Positions 54,462 through 63,102 of a stretch of DNA of 64,000 nucleotides are shown one piece after another. The DNA comes from Arthrobacter sp. Y81 (lineage in GTDB: Bacteria > Actinomycetota > Actinomycetes > Actinomycetales > Micrococcaceae), in contig NZ_PJIL01000002.1 of assembly GCF_002929335.1 (NCBI RefSeq), positions 383,514 to 447,513 on the forward strand, given 5' to 3'. The notes beneath the pieces were generated by a model. It did no database searches. It was not told the DNA's origin and saw only the letters and a program-made list of their open reading frames with translations. Position numbers and translations under genes: made by a program. Numbering within the stretch: the first letter of the stretch is position 1; each line of letters opens with the position of its first letter.

Positions 54462-55430
54462 ATGGACTTCGGATTTATTTTCTCCAGCGCTGCCGGTGAA
54501 CTGTTCAGCCCGACGACGGCGGCGTACGCGCTTGCCGCCCTCGGCCTCGCCGTTCACTTCGGCTACTCCGGCCTGCTGAACTTCGGCCAGGCCGGCTTCA
54601 TGGCGGTGGGCGCCTACGGTTTTGCCGTCTCCACACTGAGCTTCGGCGTGCCGTTCTTCATCGGCCTGCTCATCGCCGTCGTCTGCTCGGCGATCTTCGC
54701 GCTGCTGCTGGGTATTCCAACCCTGCGCCTGCGCGCTGACTACCTGGCCATCGTCACGATCGCGGCGGCGGAAATCGTCCGCTACATCGTCACCACCAAC
54801 CAGCTGACCTCCGTGACCGGTTCCGCCAACGGCCTGGCCGCCTTCGAAGGCGGGTTCTATTCCATGAACCCGTTCCCCGAAGGCTCCTACCTCGGCATGA
54901 ACAACAGGGACTTCTTCATCCGCGTAGTCGGGTGGGGACTTGTGATCGTCTGCTGCGTGCTGGTGTGGCTCCTGATGCGGAGCCCGTGGGGACGCGTCCT
55001 CAAGGGCATCCGCGAGGACGAAAACGCCGTCCGCTCACTCGGCAAGAATGTGTACGCCTACAAGATGCAGGCCCTGGTCATCGGCGGCGTCCTCGGCGCC
55101 CTCGCCGGCATGATCTTCACCCTTCCCCGCGGCGCTGTCCAGCCTGCCAACTACGGCACCGAGCTGACGTTCTTCCTGTACACCTGCCTGCTGCTGGGCG
55201 GTCTCGGGACCGTGCTCGGCCCGGTGGTCGGCGCCATGATTTTCTGGGTGGTGCTGTCACTTACCCAGGGCATCCTCTACGGCCTGATTGAATCCGGCGC
55301 CGTGACCTGGCTGAACACCGTCCAGGCCGGCCAGCTGCGCTACATCCTCGTGGGTGTCGCACTGATGCTGCTGATGATCTTCCGGCCACAGGGTGTCTTT
55401 GGCAACAAGAAGGAGCTGGCATTCGCATGA
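54462..55430 (+). CDS. LivM-type branched-chain amino acid ABC permease
   Basis: 322 residues, ~9 membrane helices. Second permease of the importer. YSGLLNFGQAGFMAVGAYGFA is the LivM signature (GY/NFGQ..F), LRADYLAIVTIAAAEIVRYIVTTNQLTSVTGSANG and the C-terminal FRPQGVFGNKKELAFA. Starts 9 bp after the LivH stop and overlaps the LivG gene by four bases. Confidence 0.95.
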   Translation: MDFGFIFSSAAGELFSPTTAAYALAALGLAVHFGYSGLLNFGQAGFMAVGAYGFAVSTLSFGVPFFIGLLIAVVCSAIFALLLGIPTLRLRADYLAIVTIAAAEIVRYIVTTNQLTSVTGSANGLAAFEGGFYSMNPFPEGSYLGMNNRDFFIRVVGWGLVIVCCVLVWLLMRSPWGRVLKGIREDENAVRSLGKNVYAYKMQALVIGGVLGALAGMIFTLPRGAVQPANYGTELTFFLYTCLLLGGLGTVLGPVVGAMIFWVVLSLTQGILYGLIESGAVTWLNTVQAGQLRYILVGVALMLLMIFRPQGVFGNKKELAFA

Positions 55431-56451
55431 GCGAACAACTCAATGTGCCAACACAAGGCAATACCGAAAAAATCGACTACATGACGGACTCCCGGCCGAT
55501 CGCCGCCGGTGAAACGGCTCCCGGCTGCAAGAAGCGGGACCCCATCGTCGTGGCCGAAAACGTGACCCGCAGCTTCGGCGGCATCAACGCGGTCGACGTC
55601 GAGTACCTCGAGATCCCCCGGCACAAGATCACCGCCCTGATCGGACCCAACGGTGCAGGCAAAACCACACTGTTCAACCTCCTCACCGGGTTCGATATGC
55701 CGAACTCGGGCAAGTGGCAGTTCGAAGGTAACAGCCTCGCCGGCGTCTCCCCCTACAAGGTGGCCCGGATGGGGATGGTCCGCACGTTCCAGCTGACCAA
55801 GGTCATGGGCAAACTCACCGTGATGGAAAACATGCGGCTGGGTGGCTCGGAACAGCCCGGCGAGCGGCTCTCAAAGGCCCTATTCAAGGGCCTGTGGGGC
55901 GGCCGGGAAAAGGAGATCACCGCACAGGCGAACGTCCTGCTGGAGAAGTTCAAGCTGGACGCAAAGAAGGACGACTACGCAGCGTCGCTGTCCGGAGGTC
56001 AGCGCAAGCTCCTCGAAATGGCGCGTTCGCTGATGGTCAGGCCCAAGCTGGTCATGCTGGATGAGCCCATGGCTGGCGTCAACCCGGCCCTGACCCAGTC
56101 CCTCCTGGACCACATCAAGAACCTCAAAGCGGAAGGCATGACCGTGCTTTTCGTGGAGCACGACATGAACATGGTGCGCCACATAGCCGACTGGGTTGTG
56201 GTCATGGCCGAAGGCAAGATCGTTGCCGAGGGCCCGCCGGTCGACGTAATGAAGAACCCTGCCGTGATCGACGCGTACCTGGGCGCTCACCACGACGTGG
56301 ACCTGGGCGACGCTGAAGGCATCAAGGAGCTGGCAGCCGAACTGGTGGCCGACGAGGAGTCGATCGTCGGCACCGAAGACGCCGGCATCATTGCCATCGA
56401 CGTCGTCGCCGGAGAGTCGGACGAAACCGAACCCAGGAAGAAGGAGACCGA

Positions 56452-56455
<4 letters not shown>
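55427..56455 (+). CDS. LivG-type ABC transporter ATP-binding protein with extended termini
   Basis: 342 residues, about 85 more than usual. After 38 extra N-terminal residues comes the ATPase domain: Walker A GPNGAGKTT (73-81), signature LSGGQRKLLEMARSL, Walker B LVMLDEPMAG, His switch LFVEHDMNMVRHIADWVVVMAEGKIVAEG. The C-terminal ~50 residues are acidic (DLGDAEGIKELAAELVADEES). Overlaps livM and livF genes by four bases each; energises the importer. Confidence 0.95.
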
Positions 56456-57222
<767 letters not shown>

Positions 57223-57244
57223 GCCGCCTCCAGGAGCTGCAGGA

Positions 57245-57270
57245 GGGCCGTCACCGCGTGGTGGCGGCCC
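57245..57270 (+). terminator. Terminator after livF
   Basis: 11-bp stem with one G:T pair (GGGCCGTCACC at 57245-57255 with 57260-57270), then TTTCT. Confidence 0.7.
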
Positions 57271-57353
57271 TTTCTGTGCTCCTGGACCGGCGCTGCCCCC
57301 GCGGGCGCCCTGCAGCCACTTGCTCGGCGCCTGCGCTCGTTCCCCGCGCAGCA

Positions 57354-57385
57354 GAAAGCCCCCGTCCGGCTGGACGGGGGCTTTC
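57354..57385 (-). terminator. Terminator of the binding-protein gene
   Basis: Perfect 14-bp stem (GAAAGCCCCCGTCC at 57354-57367 with 57372-57385), GGCT loop, 23 bp beyond the binding-protein stop. Confidence 0.75.
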
Positions 57386-57408
57386 GTGCTGTCTAGGTTG
57401 AGGCGGCG

Positions 57409-58758
57409 TTACAGCTTGCCGAATTCTTCCTTGGACGGCTTGTAGGTGTTGTCATCCTGGTACTCGTAGATGCCGATGTAGGCTTCCGTCGGGTCACCGG
57501 CGTCTGAGAAGGTCACCGGACCGGACTGGCCGTCGTAGTCGATGTCCTTGCCGTTGCGGAGCAGCGTGACGCAGGATGCGAAGTCGGTGCACTTCTCGCC
57601 GGCTTCCGAGACTGCCTTGAGCTGCTTGGCGATGTCAGTGCCCTTGGTGCTCTTGGCGGCCTCGGCTGCCAGGGCGATCAGGTTGACGGCGTCGTAGGAC
57701 TCGCCTGCGTAGCTGTAGTCCTTCAGGGCCGGGTCAATGGCCAGCAGCTTCTTCTTGAAGTCATCCTTGGCGAACGTGCCCGGGATGGTGCCCTGGGCGC
57801 CCTTCAGCGTCCCGGCCTGGAAGTCCTTGCTGTAGTCCGACGTGTTGCCGTCCACCATGAACATCTGGGTCGCCTTGATGCCCTTGCCGGTCATCAGGGG
57901 AACGATGCTCTTGGCCTGGTCGAAGGTGATCAGGGCGATGGCGTCGGGCTTGGCAGCAATGACCTTGTCCACCTGGCTGCTGAACTGCGAGTCGCCTTCG
58001 TTGAAGAGCTCCTCGGCCACAACCTTGCCGCCGGCAGCTTCGAAAGCGGACTTGACGTTCTTCGCCAGGCCGGTGCCGTACGCATCGTTCAGGACGATCA
58101 TGCCCACGGTCTGTGCGCCACAGGTCGCCATGTAGTTGCCGAGGACCTTGCCCTGCAGCACGTCCGAGGGAGCCGTGCGCCAGTAGAGGCCCTTGTCATC
58201 CCAGGTGGTGAAGTCAGGGGACGTGTTCGCCGGCGAGAACTGGATTACGCCTGCACCGGTGATCTGGTTGATGACTGTCTTGGAAACACCAGATGAAGCA
58301 GCACCGATGACGGCGCTGACGCCGCTTCCGAGCAGCGCAGTGGTGGACTGCGTGGCGATGTCCGTCTTGGTGTCGCCGGAGTCGCGGTGGATCACCTCAA
58401 CGGGCTTGCCCAGTACGCCGCCTGCGTCATTGACTTCCTTGATGCCAAGGTTGACACCGGCAATTTCGGGCGGGCCGAGGAACGCCAGCGACCCCGTTGT
58501 CGGCAGGAGCGATCCAATCTTGAGCGGTGTTTCGGTGGTGGTGGTCGAGGCGGGAACCGAGCCGCCGGCGCCTGCCGTGGTGGTGGCGCTGCCGCTGGCG
58601 CTGGGCGCCGGGCACGCAATACCAGAGGCTGCCGGGGTGGTGGAGCCTGTCGAACTCGGGGTGGACGAGCCGCCACAAGCCGTAGCCAGAAGGGCGACGC
58701 CGATGCTAAGCGCTGTCAGCTTAGCGACTCGGGGCGCCGCCTGGGGGAGTGAAATCAT
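57409..58758 (-). CDS. Branched-chain amino acid type ABC substrate-binding lipoprotein
   Basis: 449 residues, ATG at 58758 with GGAG upstream. Lipoprotein signal with lipobox LLATAC (C28), a Ser/Thr/Ala linker of ~50 residues, then a periplasmic-binding fold type I: TPLKIGSLLPTTGSLAFLGPPEIAGVNLGIKEVNDAGGVLGKPVEVIHRDSGDT, and VGMIVLNDAYGTGLAKNV. It is the binding protein for the adjacent permeases and ATPases, convergently oriented and separately transcribed. Substrate could be branched-chain or other amino acids, or amides such as urea; not determinable from sequence. Confidence 0.95.
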   Translation of the reverse strand: MISLPQAAPRVAKLTALSIGVALLATACGGSSTPSSTGSTTPAASGIACPAPSASGSATTTAGAGGSVPASTTTTETPLKIGSLLPTTGSLAFLGPPEIAGVNLGIKEVNDAGGVLGKPVEVIHRDSGDTKTDIATQSTTALLGSGVSAVIGAASSGVSKTVINQITGAGVIQFSPANTSPDFTTWDDKGLYWRTAPSDVLQGKVLGNYMATCGAQTVGMIVLNDAYGTGLAKNVKSAFEAAGGKVVAEELFNEGDSQFSSQVDKVIAAKPDAIALITFDQAKSIVPLMTGKGIKATQMFMVDGNTSDYSKDFQAGTLKGAQGTIPGTFAKDDFKKKLLAIDPALKDYSYAGESYDAVNLIALAAEAAKSTKGTDIAKQLKAVSEAGEKCTDFASCVTLLRNGKDIDYDGQSGPVTFSDAGDPTEAYIGIYEYQDDNTYKPSKEEFGKL

Positions 58759-58858
58759 TTAGAGTCTCCTCGATCGAAAGGTGCGAACGGCCTTTGATGC
58801 GAATTACCAGGTGTTCCTGATTTAACTTCAAGCTAGTGCAATTTTCCCGCGAACATAA

Positions 58859-58872
58859 GTGACTATGGTCAC
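58859..58872. promoter_or_regulatory. Inverted repeat upstream of the binding-protein gene
   Basis: GTGAC-TATG-GTCAC, a perfect 5-4-5 dyad about 100 bp before the ATG on the minus strand. TATAAG just upstream of it on that strand may be the -10 box, which would place the dyad across the transcription start. Regulator unknown. Confidence 0.4.
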
Positions 58873-58984
58873 ATCCTTATAACAGTCGTTGCATATGGGA
58901 AACCACGATGCGGAGGTGCAGAAAAGCGGCATGATCCCGCCGGAGGAGGGCGCACGGAAGGACGGCGCGTCAAGGAAAGGAAAG

Positions 58985-59058
58985 TACCCCAGGTGGGACT
59001 CGAACCCACAACACGCGGATTTTAAGTCCGCTGCCTCTGCCAATTGGGCTACTGGGGC
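58985..59058 (-). tRNA. tRNA with UAA anticodon (Leu by anticodon), short variable loop
   Basis: 74-nt cloverleaf read from the minus strand: acceptor GCCCCAG/CTGGGGT (G:T at the first pair), discriminator A, D-arm TAGCCCAATTGGCAGAGGC, anticodon stem GCGGA/TCCGC with loop CTTAAAA, variable loop GTGTT (5 nt), T-arm GTGGG-TTCGAGT-CCCAC. No CCA is encoded. Anticodon TAA reads the rare UUA codon. Leu tRNAs normally have a long variable arm; this one does not, so its amino-acid identity is uncertain. Confidence 0.9.
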
Positions 59059-59078
59059 GCCCGGTCAATGGTATCCCG

Positions 59079-60023
59079 TCAGAGCCGTTCGAAGGGCCCG
59101 GCATACCGGAACCTTCCATGGACACCTCCGGGCCAAACCGCTAGCGGGAGCAGCTGGAAGTGTTCCCCCCACCGGTCCTCCGGCGGTTCGATGCCCAGGG
59201 AGACCGACGGCACGAAGCCGAAACGGGAGTAATACTCCGGGCCGCCCAGCAAGGCAATCCCCCTCTCCCCCGCGGCATTGGCACGCGCCACGGTTTCCTG
59301 CATGAGTGCGGAGCCGATCCCGTGGCGCTGCAGCCGGGGCACCACTCCGATGGGGCCAAGCCCCAGGAGCTCGAGGTCCCCCACCCAACCCCGGGTGCTG
59401 ATGACGTGGCCCACCACTTCGCCTGCCTGTTCGGCAACGATGCTGAACTGGGGCAGATACTCCTCGCAGTCGAAGAGTTCCTTCAGCAGCCCGACCTCAA
59501 TGGGTTCGCCGTCGACGGGGAGCCCGGTCGCCGGCGAGACCGAGAAGGCCGCCGCCGTCAGCTCCAGGATGGCCGGCCTGTCCTCCGGCCGCTCACTGCG
59601 CAGGACAAGTTCGGGCGCAGGCTGGTCCGAGCTTTCGGCCGCAAGTTCGTGGAGTATTTCCAGGGCGCGTTCTGCGTCGGCCACCGGAACCAGGAGATGG
59701 TCGTGGTGGAATCCGGCCAGGACGTTGCAGCTGATGCGGGCGTCCGTGAGCGCCGCGCTGACTGCGGCCGTGAGCCCGATGGCTTCGAGGGATGAATGCA
59801 CCTCGAGCGTGATCCACGCGGCAACAAAGTCGTAGGGAAGCTCCAGCTTGTCCGCCTCCGCCCGCGGCAGCACCACCGTGAGGCCTTCCGCTTCCCTGAC
59901 CGCGGCTTCAATGCCGGCAACAAGCGGCCTGCCGTACGGCCAGAGGGCGTAGACGTACTCACCCTGCCGCAGGATGGGGTGGATGGATGCCAAGAGGGTC
60001 CGGATGTCCTTTTCACCAGTCAT
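59079..60023 (-). CDS. ACT-domain/GNAT fusion N-acetyltransferase
   Basis: 314 residues from the ATG at 60023 (MTGEKDIRTLLA). The first ~120 residues form an ACT-like domain of the COG3602 type (HPILRQGEYVYALWPYG, then FVAAWITLEVHSSLEAIGLTAAVSAALTDARISCNVLAGFHHDHLLVP). From ~140 a GNAT acetyltransferase follows (LVLRSERPEDRPAILELTAAAF, GLGPIGVVPRLQRHGIGSALMQETV with the acetyl-CoA motif RLQRHGIGS, then ALLGGPEYYSRFGF), close to YhbS/COG3153. The ACT part may sense an amino acid. Separated from ndh by a terminator. Confidence 0.9.
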   Translation of the reverse strand: MTGEKDIRTLLASIHPILRQGEYVYALWPYGRPLVAGIEAAVREAEGLTVVLPRAEADKLELPYDFVAAWITLEVHSSLEAIGLTAAVSAALTDARISCNVLAGFHHDHLLVPVADAERALEILHELAAESSDQPAPELVLRSERPEDRPAILELTAAAFSVSPATGLPVDGEPIEVGLLKELFDCEEYLPQFSIVAEQAGEVVGHVISTRGWVGDLELLGLGPIGVVPRLQRHGIGSALMQETVARANAAGERGIALLGGPEYYSRFGFVPSVSLGIEPPEDRWGEHFQLLPLAVWPGGVHGRFRYAGPFERL

Positions 60024-60040
60024 GGGGCCATTAAACAGCA

Positions 60041-60074
60041 ACGGCGGCCGTTCCCTCGGGGGAACGGCCGCCGT
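60041..60074 (-). terminator. Terminator of ndh
   Basis: Perfect 15-bp stem (ACGGCGGCCGTTCCC at 60041-60055 with 60060-60074), TCGG loop, 16 bp beyond the ndh stop. Confidence 0.75.
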
Positions 60075-60090
60075 CGACGGCTTTCGCCTG

Positions 60091-61569
60091 CTACTTGTTG
60101 TCAGCCGACACGGTCTGCTTCTGCTGGCTGGTGCTTCCGGCGCCGCCGGACTCCGCCGGCTTTTCAGCGGCCGGTGCGGCCGGAGCTACAGCCGGCTTGG
60201 GTGCCGGAGCGGCGGCGGCGACGAATGCGCCACGCGGGTTGTCCAGGTCGATCAGCTGCGTGGTGTCGCGGCCCATGATGAAGGAGAGGATCCAGCCGAA
60301 GATGACACGGATTTTGCGCTCAACCGTGGGCATGGCCATTCCGTGGTAGCCGCGGTGCGCCAGCCAGGCCAGGGGGCCCTTGAGGCCGATGCGGCCCAGG
60401 AGGTTGATGTTGGCAACGCCCTTCCATTCACCGAAACCGGCAACGGCGCCCAGGTTCTTGTGCTTGTAGTCCTTGAGCTCCTTGTCCCAGCGGGAGGCCC
60501 ACAGGTTCTTGGCGAGGCGCTTGGCCTGGCGAAGGGCGTGCTGCGCGTTCGGTACGCAGGTACCGTCCGGCAGGCCGCTGCCCGTGAGGTCCGGCACGGC
60601 GGCGATGTCGCCGGCAGCCCAGGCGTTCTCGATGATGCCTTCGTCCCCCGCGACGCGCAGGTCCGGAAGGACACGGACGCGTCCGCGCGGCTCGAGCGGG
60701 AAGTCGGTGGAGCGGACCATCGGGTTGGCCTGCACACCGGCAGTCCAGACGAGGGTGTCTGCTTCGAATTCCTGTGCCGGGGTCTTGTCCGGAAGGTTGA
60801 TGAGCTTCAGGGAGCCCTCGGCGCTGTCCAGCGAGGTGTTCAGCAGCACCTCGATGCCGCGGCTGCGCAGGTGCTCAACGACCCAGTCGGCCTGCTTGGC
60901 CGTGACCTCGGGCATGATGCGGCCCATGGCTTCAACCAGGACGAAGCGGACTTCCTCCTGCTTGACGCGGGGGTTGTTCTTGACTGCCGCGCGGGCGAGG
61001 TCTTCCATCTCGGTGATGCACTCGATGCCGGCGAAGCCGCCGCCAACCACCACGAAGGTGAGGGCACGGGCGCGTGCTGCGGGATCGGTGATGGTGGAAC
61101 CGGCTTCGATCCGCTCGAGGACCTTGTTGCGGAGTGCAACGGCTTCCTCGATGGTCTTGAGGCCGATGCCCTTGTCCGCCAGGCCCTTGATCGGGAAGGT
61201 GCGGGTAATGGCGCCAGCGGCAATGACGACGTCGAAGTACGGCACCTCAAAGTTCGGGCCGCCGTCGGACGGGGCAACCACGGCTGTCCGGTTCGCGTGG
61301 TCAATCGACGTGACGCGGCCCTGGATGAGTTCCGTCTGCTTCAGGTGCTGGCGGTGGGAGACGACAGCGTGGCGCGCCTCAATGTTTCCGCCGGCTACTT
61401 CCGGCAGGAAGGGCTGGTAAGTCATGTAGGGCAGCGGATCAACGACAGTGACGATGCCACCGGCATTCGCGATCTTGTTCTGCAGTTTGAGGGCTACGTA
61501 CAGGCCGACGTACCCGCCGCCGACGACGAGTACCCTGGGACGGTCCTGGAGCTGTGGGGTTGTTGCCAT
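60091..61569 (-). CDS. ndh: Type II NADH dehydrogenase (NAD(P)/FAD-dependent oxidoreductase)
   Basis: 492 residues. Oxidises NADH and reduces menaquinone at the inner membrane face without pumping protons. FAD-binding RVLVVGGGYVGLYVAL, NADH-binding LTFVVVGGGFAGIECITEM, WTAGVQANPM, AWAAGDIAAVPDL, and PNAQHALRQAKRLAKN. C-terminal amphipathic segment (RVIFGWILSFIMGR) anchors it. The last ~60 residues are Ala/Pro/Lys-rich, unusual for Ndh. Monocistronic, with its own terminator. Confidence 0.94.
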   Translation of the reverse strand: MATTPQLQDRPRVLVVGGGYVGLYVALKLQNKIANAGGIVTVVDPLPYMTYQPFLPEVAGGNIEARHAVVSHRQHLKQTELIQGRVTSIDHANRTAVVAPSDGGPNFEVPYFDVVIAAGAITRTFPIKGLADKGIGLKTIEEAVALRNKVLERIEAGSTITDPAARARALTFVVVGGGFAGIECITEMEDLARAAVKNNPRVKQEEVRFVLVEAMGRIMPEVTAKQADWVVEHLRSRGIEVLLNTSLDSAEGSLKLINLPDKTPAQEFEADTLVWTAGVQANPMVRSTDFPLEPRGRVRVLPDLRVAGDEGIIENAWAAGDIAAVPDLTGSGLPDGTCVPNAQHALRQAKRLAKNLWASRWDKELKDYKHKNLGAVAGFGEWKGVANINLLGRIGLKGPLAWLAHRGYHGMAMPTVERKIRVIFGWILSFIMGRDTTQLIDLDNPRGAFVAAAAPAPKPAVAPAAPAAEKPAESGGAGSTSQQKQTVSADNK

Positions 61570-61621
61570 GATTTAAGAATACAGTAGTTTGTGAAAATCT
61601 TCACTAACTAATGGCAGGCCG

Positions 61622-62995
61622 TTACGTTCCGCCGGAGTCCACCGCGTTCAGTACTCCGCTCTCCGGCTCGTCGCGCACGCGCCGGGGATTACGGGATGCC
61701 CTTCGAAGCTGGAATGCGGCACCTGCGACGATGGCCGCGAACAGCAGTCCGAAGCCGATAACCACCATCGCCGGCACGGCACTGTCCAGCCGGGACGGAG
61801 CCTCGGCCACGGGTATCGTGGCGGCGGGAAGCGTGGGCGGGGCACTCGTAGGGCTGTCACCGGGTGCTACAGCGGGCGTGCTGGCGACGGGCTCGCCGCG
61901 GCGGTGGACCCTGATCCAGTCAGCTACGGTGCCCAGCGGGTTCACCTTGGTTTCCGGCACGTCGTCCTTCAGCGCCGCCTCGGCGTTGAGCACGCCATAA
62001 CCGTAGATGGGGTCCTTGCCCGGCGCACCGGCGTCCTTGGCCGTGGTGACAATCCTGTTGATGACCTGGCTGGCTGTCATTTCTGGCCACTTGGAGCGGA
62101 TCAGCGCCGCCACGCCGGACACGATGGGCGTGGAACCGGAGGTGCCGGCCCATTCCGCATAGTCGCCGCCGGGCATGCCTCCGATCAGGTTTTCCGCCGG
62201 CGCCGCCACGCCGATACTGATGCCCTGGGATGAGGCGTCCACACTGGCAGCACCCTTGCGGTCCAGCCCTGCCACCGTCAGGACGCCGGGGATGGTTGCC
62301 GGCGCCCCCACCTGTACGTTGCCGCCCACGCGGTTGCCGGCGGCCGCAACGATGACCACGTCTTTTTGTTCGGCGTAGAGGAACGCCGCGTCCCAGCTCT
62401 GCGGCCACTCCGGAGAGGTGCTGCCCAGCGAAATGTTGATCACGCGGGCGCCGTTGTCGACCGCCCAGCGGACGGCGGCGGGAATCTGTTCCTGGTCACT
62501 CTTCCCGCCGGGATTCGAAGATCCAAGCCAGGTGGAAACCGAGAGGATCTGCGCCTCGGGGGCGACGCCCACTATGCCGTCCGGGCCGGGTGCCGGTTTG
62601 GCCCCGGGACTGGCGGTGGACTTCGGCGGCTGGTGGCCGCGGCCGGCCAGCATCGTTGCCACCAGCGTGCCGTGCTCCGGCTTTGAACCGATGCTCTTCT
62701 GCCCGTCGGCGCTGCCGGCCCCGGAAGCGTCGCTTCCCCCAACAACCACGCCTTTCAGGTCCGGGTGCTTGGCGTCCACGCCGCTGTCGATGACAGCCAC
62801 CTTGACGTTGGCGCCCTTGGAGACCTCCCACGCCTTGGTGATGCCGGACTCGGCCAGCCAGTATTGCTTGTCCCGCCATGAATCGGCACGGGCTTCCGGC
62901 GCCGCGATCAGCGACGTCGCCAGGCTTCCTGCGGCAAGGGCCATCGCAGTCACGGCGGAGGCCGTCCGGCCCCAGCGGGTTGTTGCTCTGGTCAT
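61622..62995 (-). CDS. Mycosin-like S8 serine peptidase, membrane-anchored
   Basis: 457 residues from the ATG at 62995 (MTRATTRWGRTAS). Signal peptide ends near residue 38 (APEARADSW). Catalytic triad: D70 (VAVIDSGVDAKHPDL), H108 (PEHGTLVATMLAG), S286 (AGTSGSTPIVSGVAALI); oxyanion Asn N221 (AAAGN). A Pro-rich spacer (PSTSAPPTLPAATIPVAE) precedes the C-terminal helix (AVPAMVVIGFGLLFAAIVAGAAF) and a basic tail. This architecture is that of mycosins, proteases of type VII secretion systems. No other ESX gene is near, so it is an orphan; the unusual GTSGSTP replaces the common GTSxAAP. Confidence 0.9.
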   Translation of the reverse strand: MTRATTRWGRTASAVTAMALAAGSLATSLIAAPEARADSWRDKQYWLAESGITKAWEVSKGANVKVAVIDSGVDAKHPDLKGVVVGGSDASGAGSADGQKSIGSKPEHGTLVATMLAGRGHQPPKSTASPGAKPAPGPDGIVGVAPEAQILSVSTWLGSSNPGGKSDQEQIPAAVRWAVDNGARVINISLGSTSPEWPQSWDAAFLYAEQKDVVIVAAAGNRVGGNVQVGAPATIPGVLTVAGLDRKGAASVDASSQGISIGVAAPAENLIGGMPGGDYAEWAGTSGSTPIVSGVAALIRSKWPEMTASQVINRIVTTAKDAGAPGKDPIYGYGVLNAEAALKDDVPETKVNPLGTVADWIRVHRRGEPVASTPAVAPGDSPTSAPPTLPAATIPVAEAPSRLDSAVPAMVVIGFGLLFAAIVAGAAFQLRRASRNPRRVRDEPESGVLNAVDSGGT

Positions 62996-63102
62996 TCGGG
63001 TCCAATCGGCTCTACATCTGGCGGCACGGTGGCAGGCTGCTGTCGCGTCGTACCGGCGGGATGCGGAATCCGGCCGGCGCGTCTTCATTGGCTGATGCCA
63101 CG

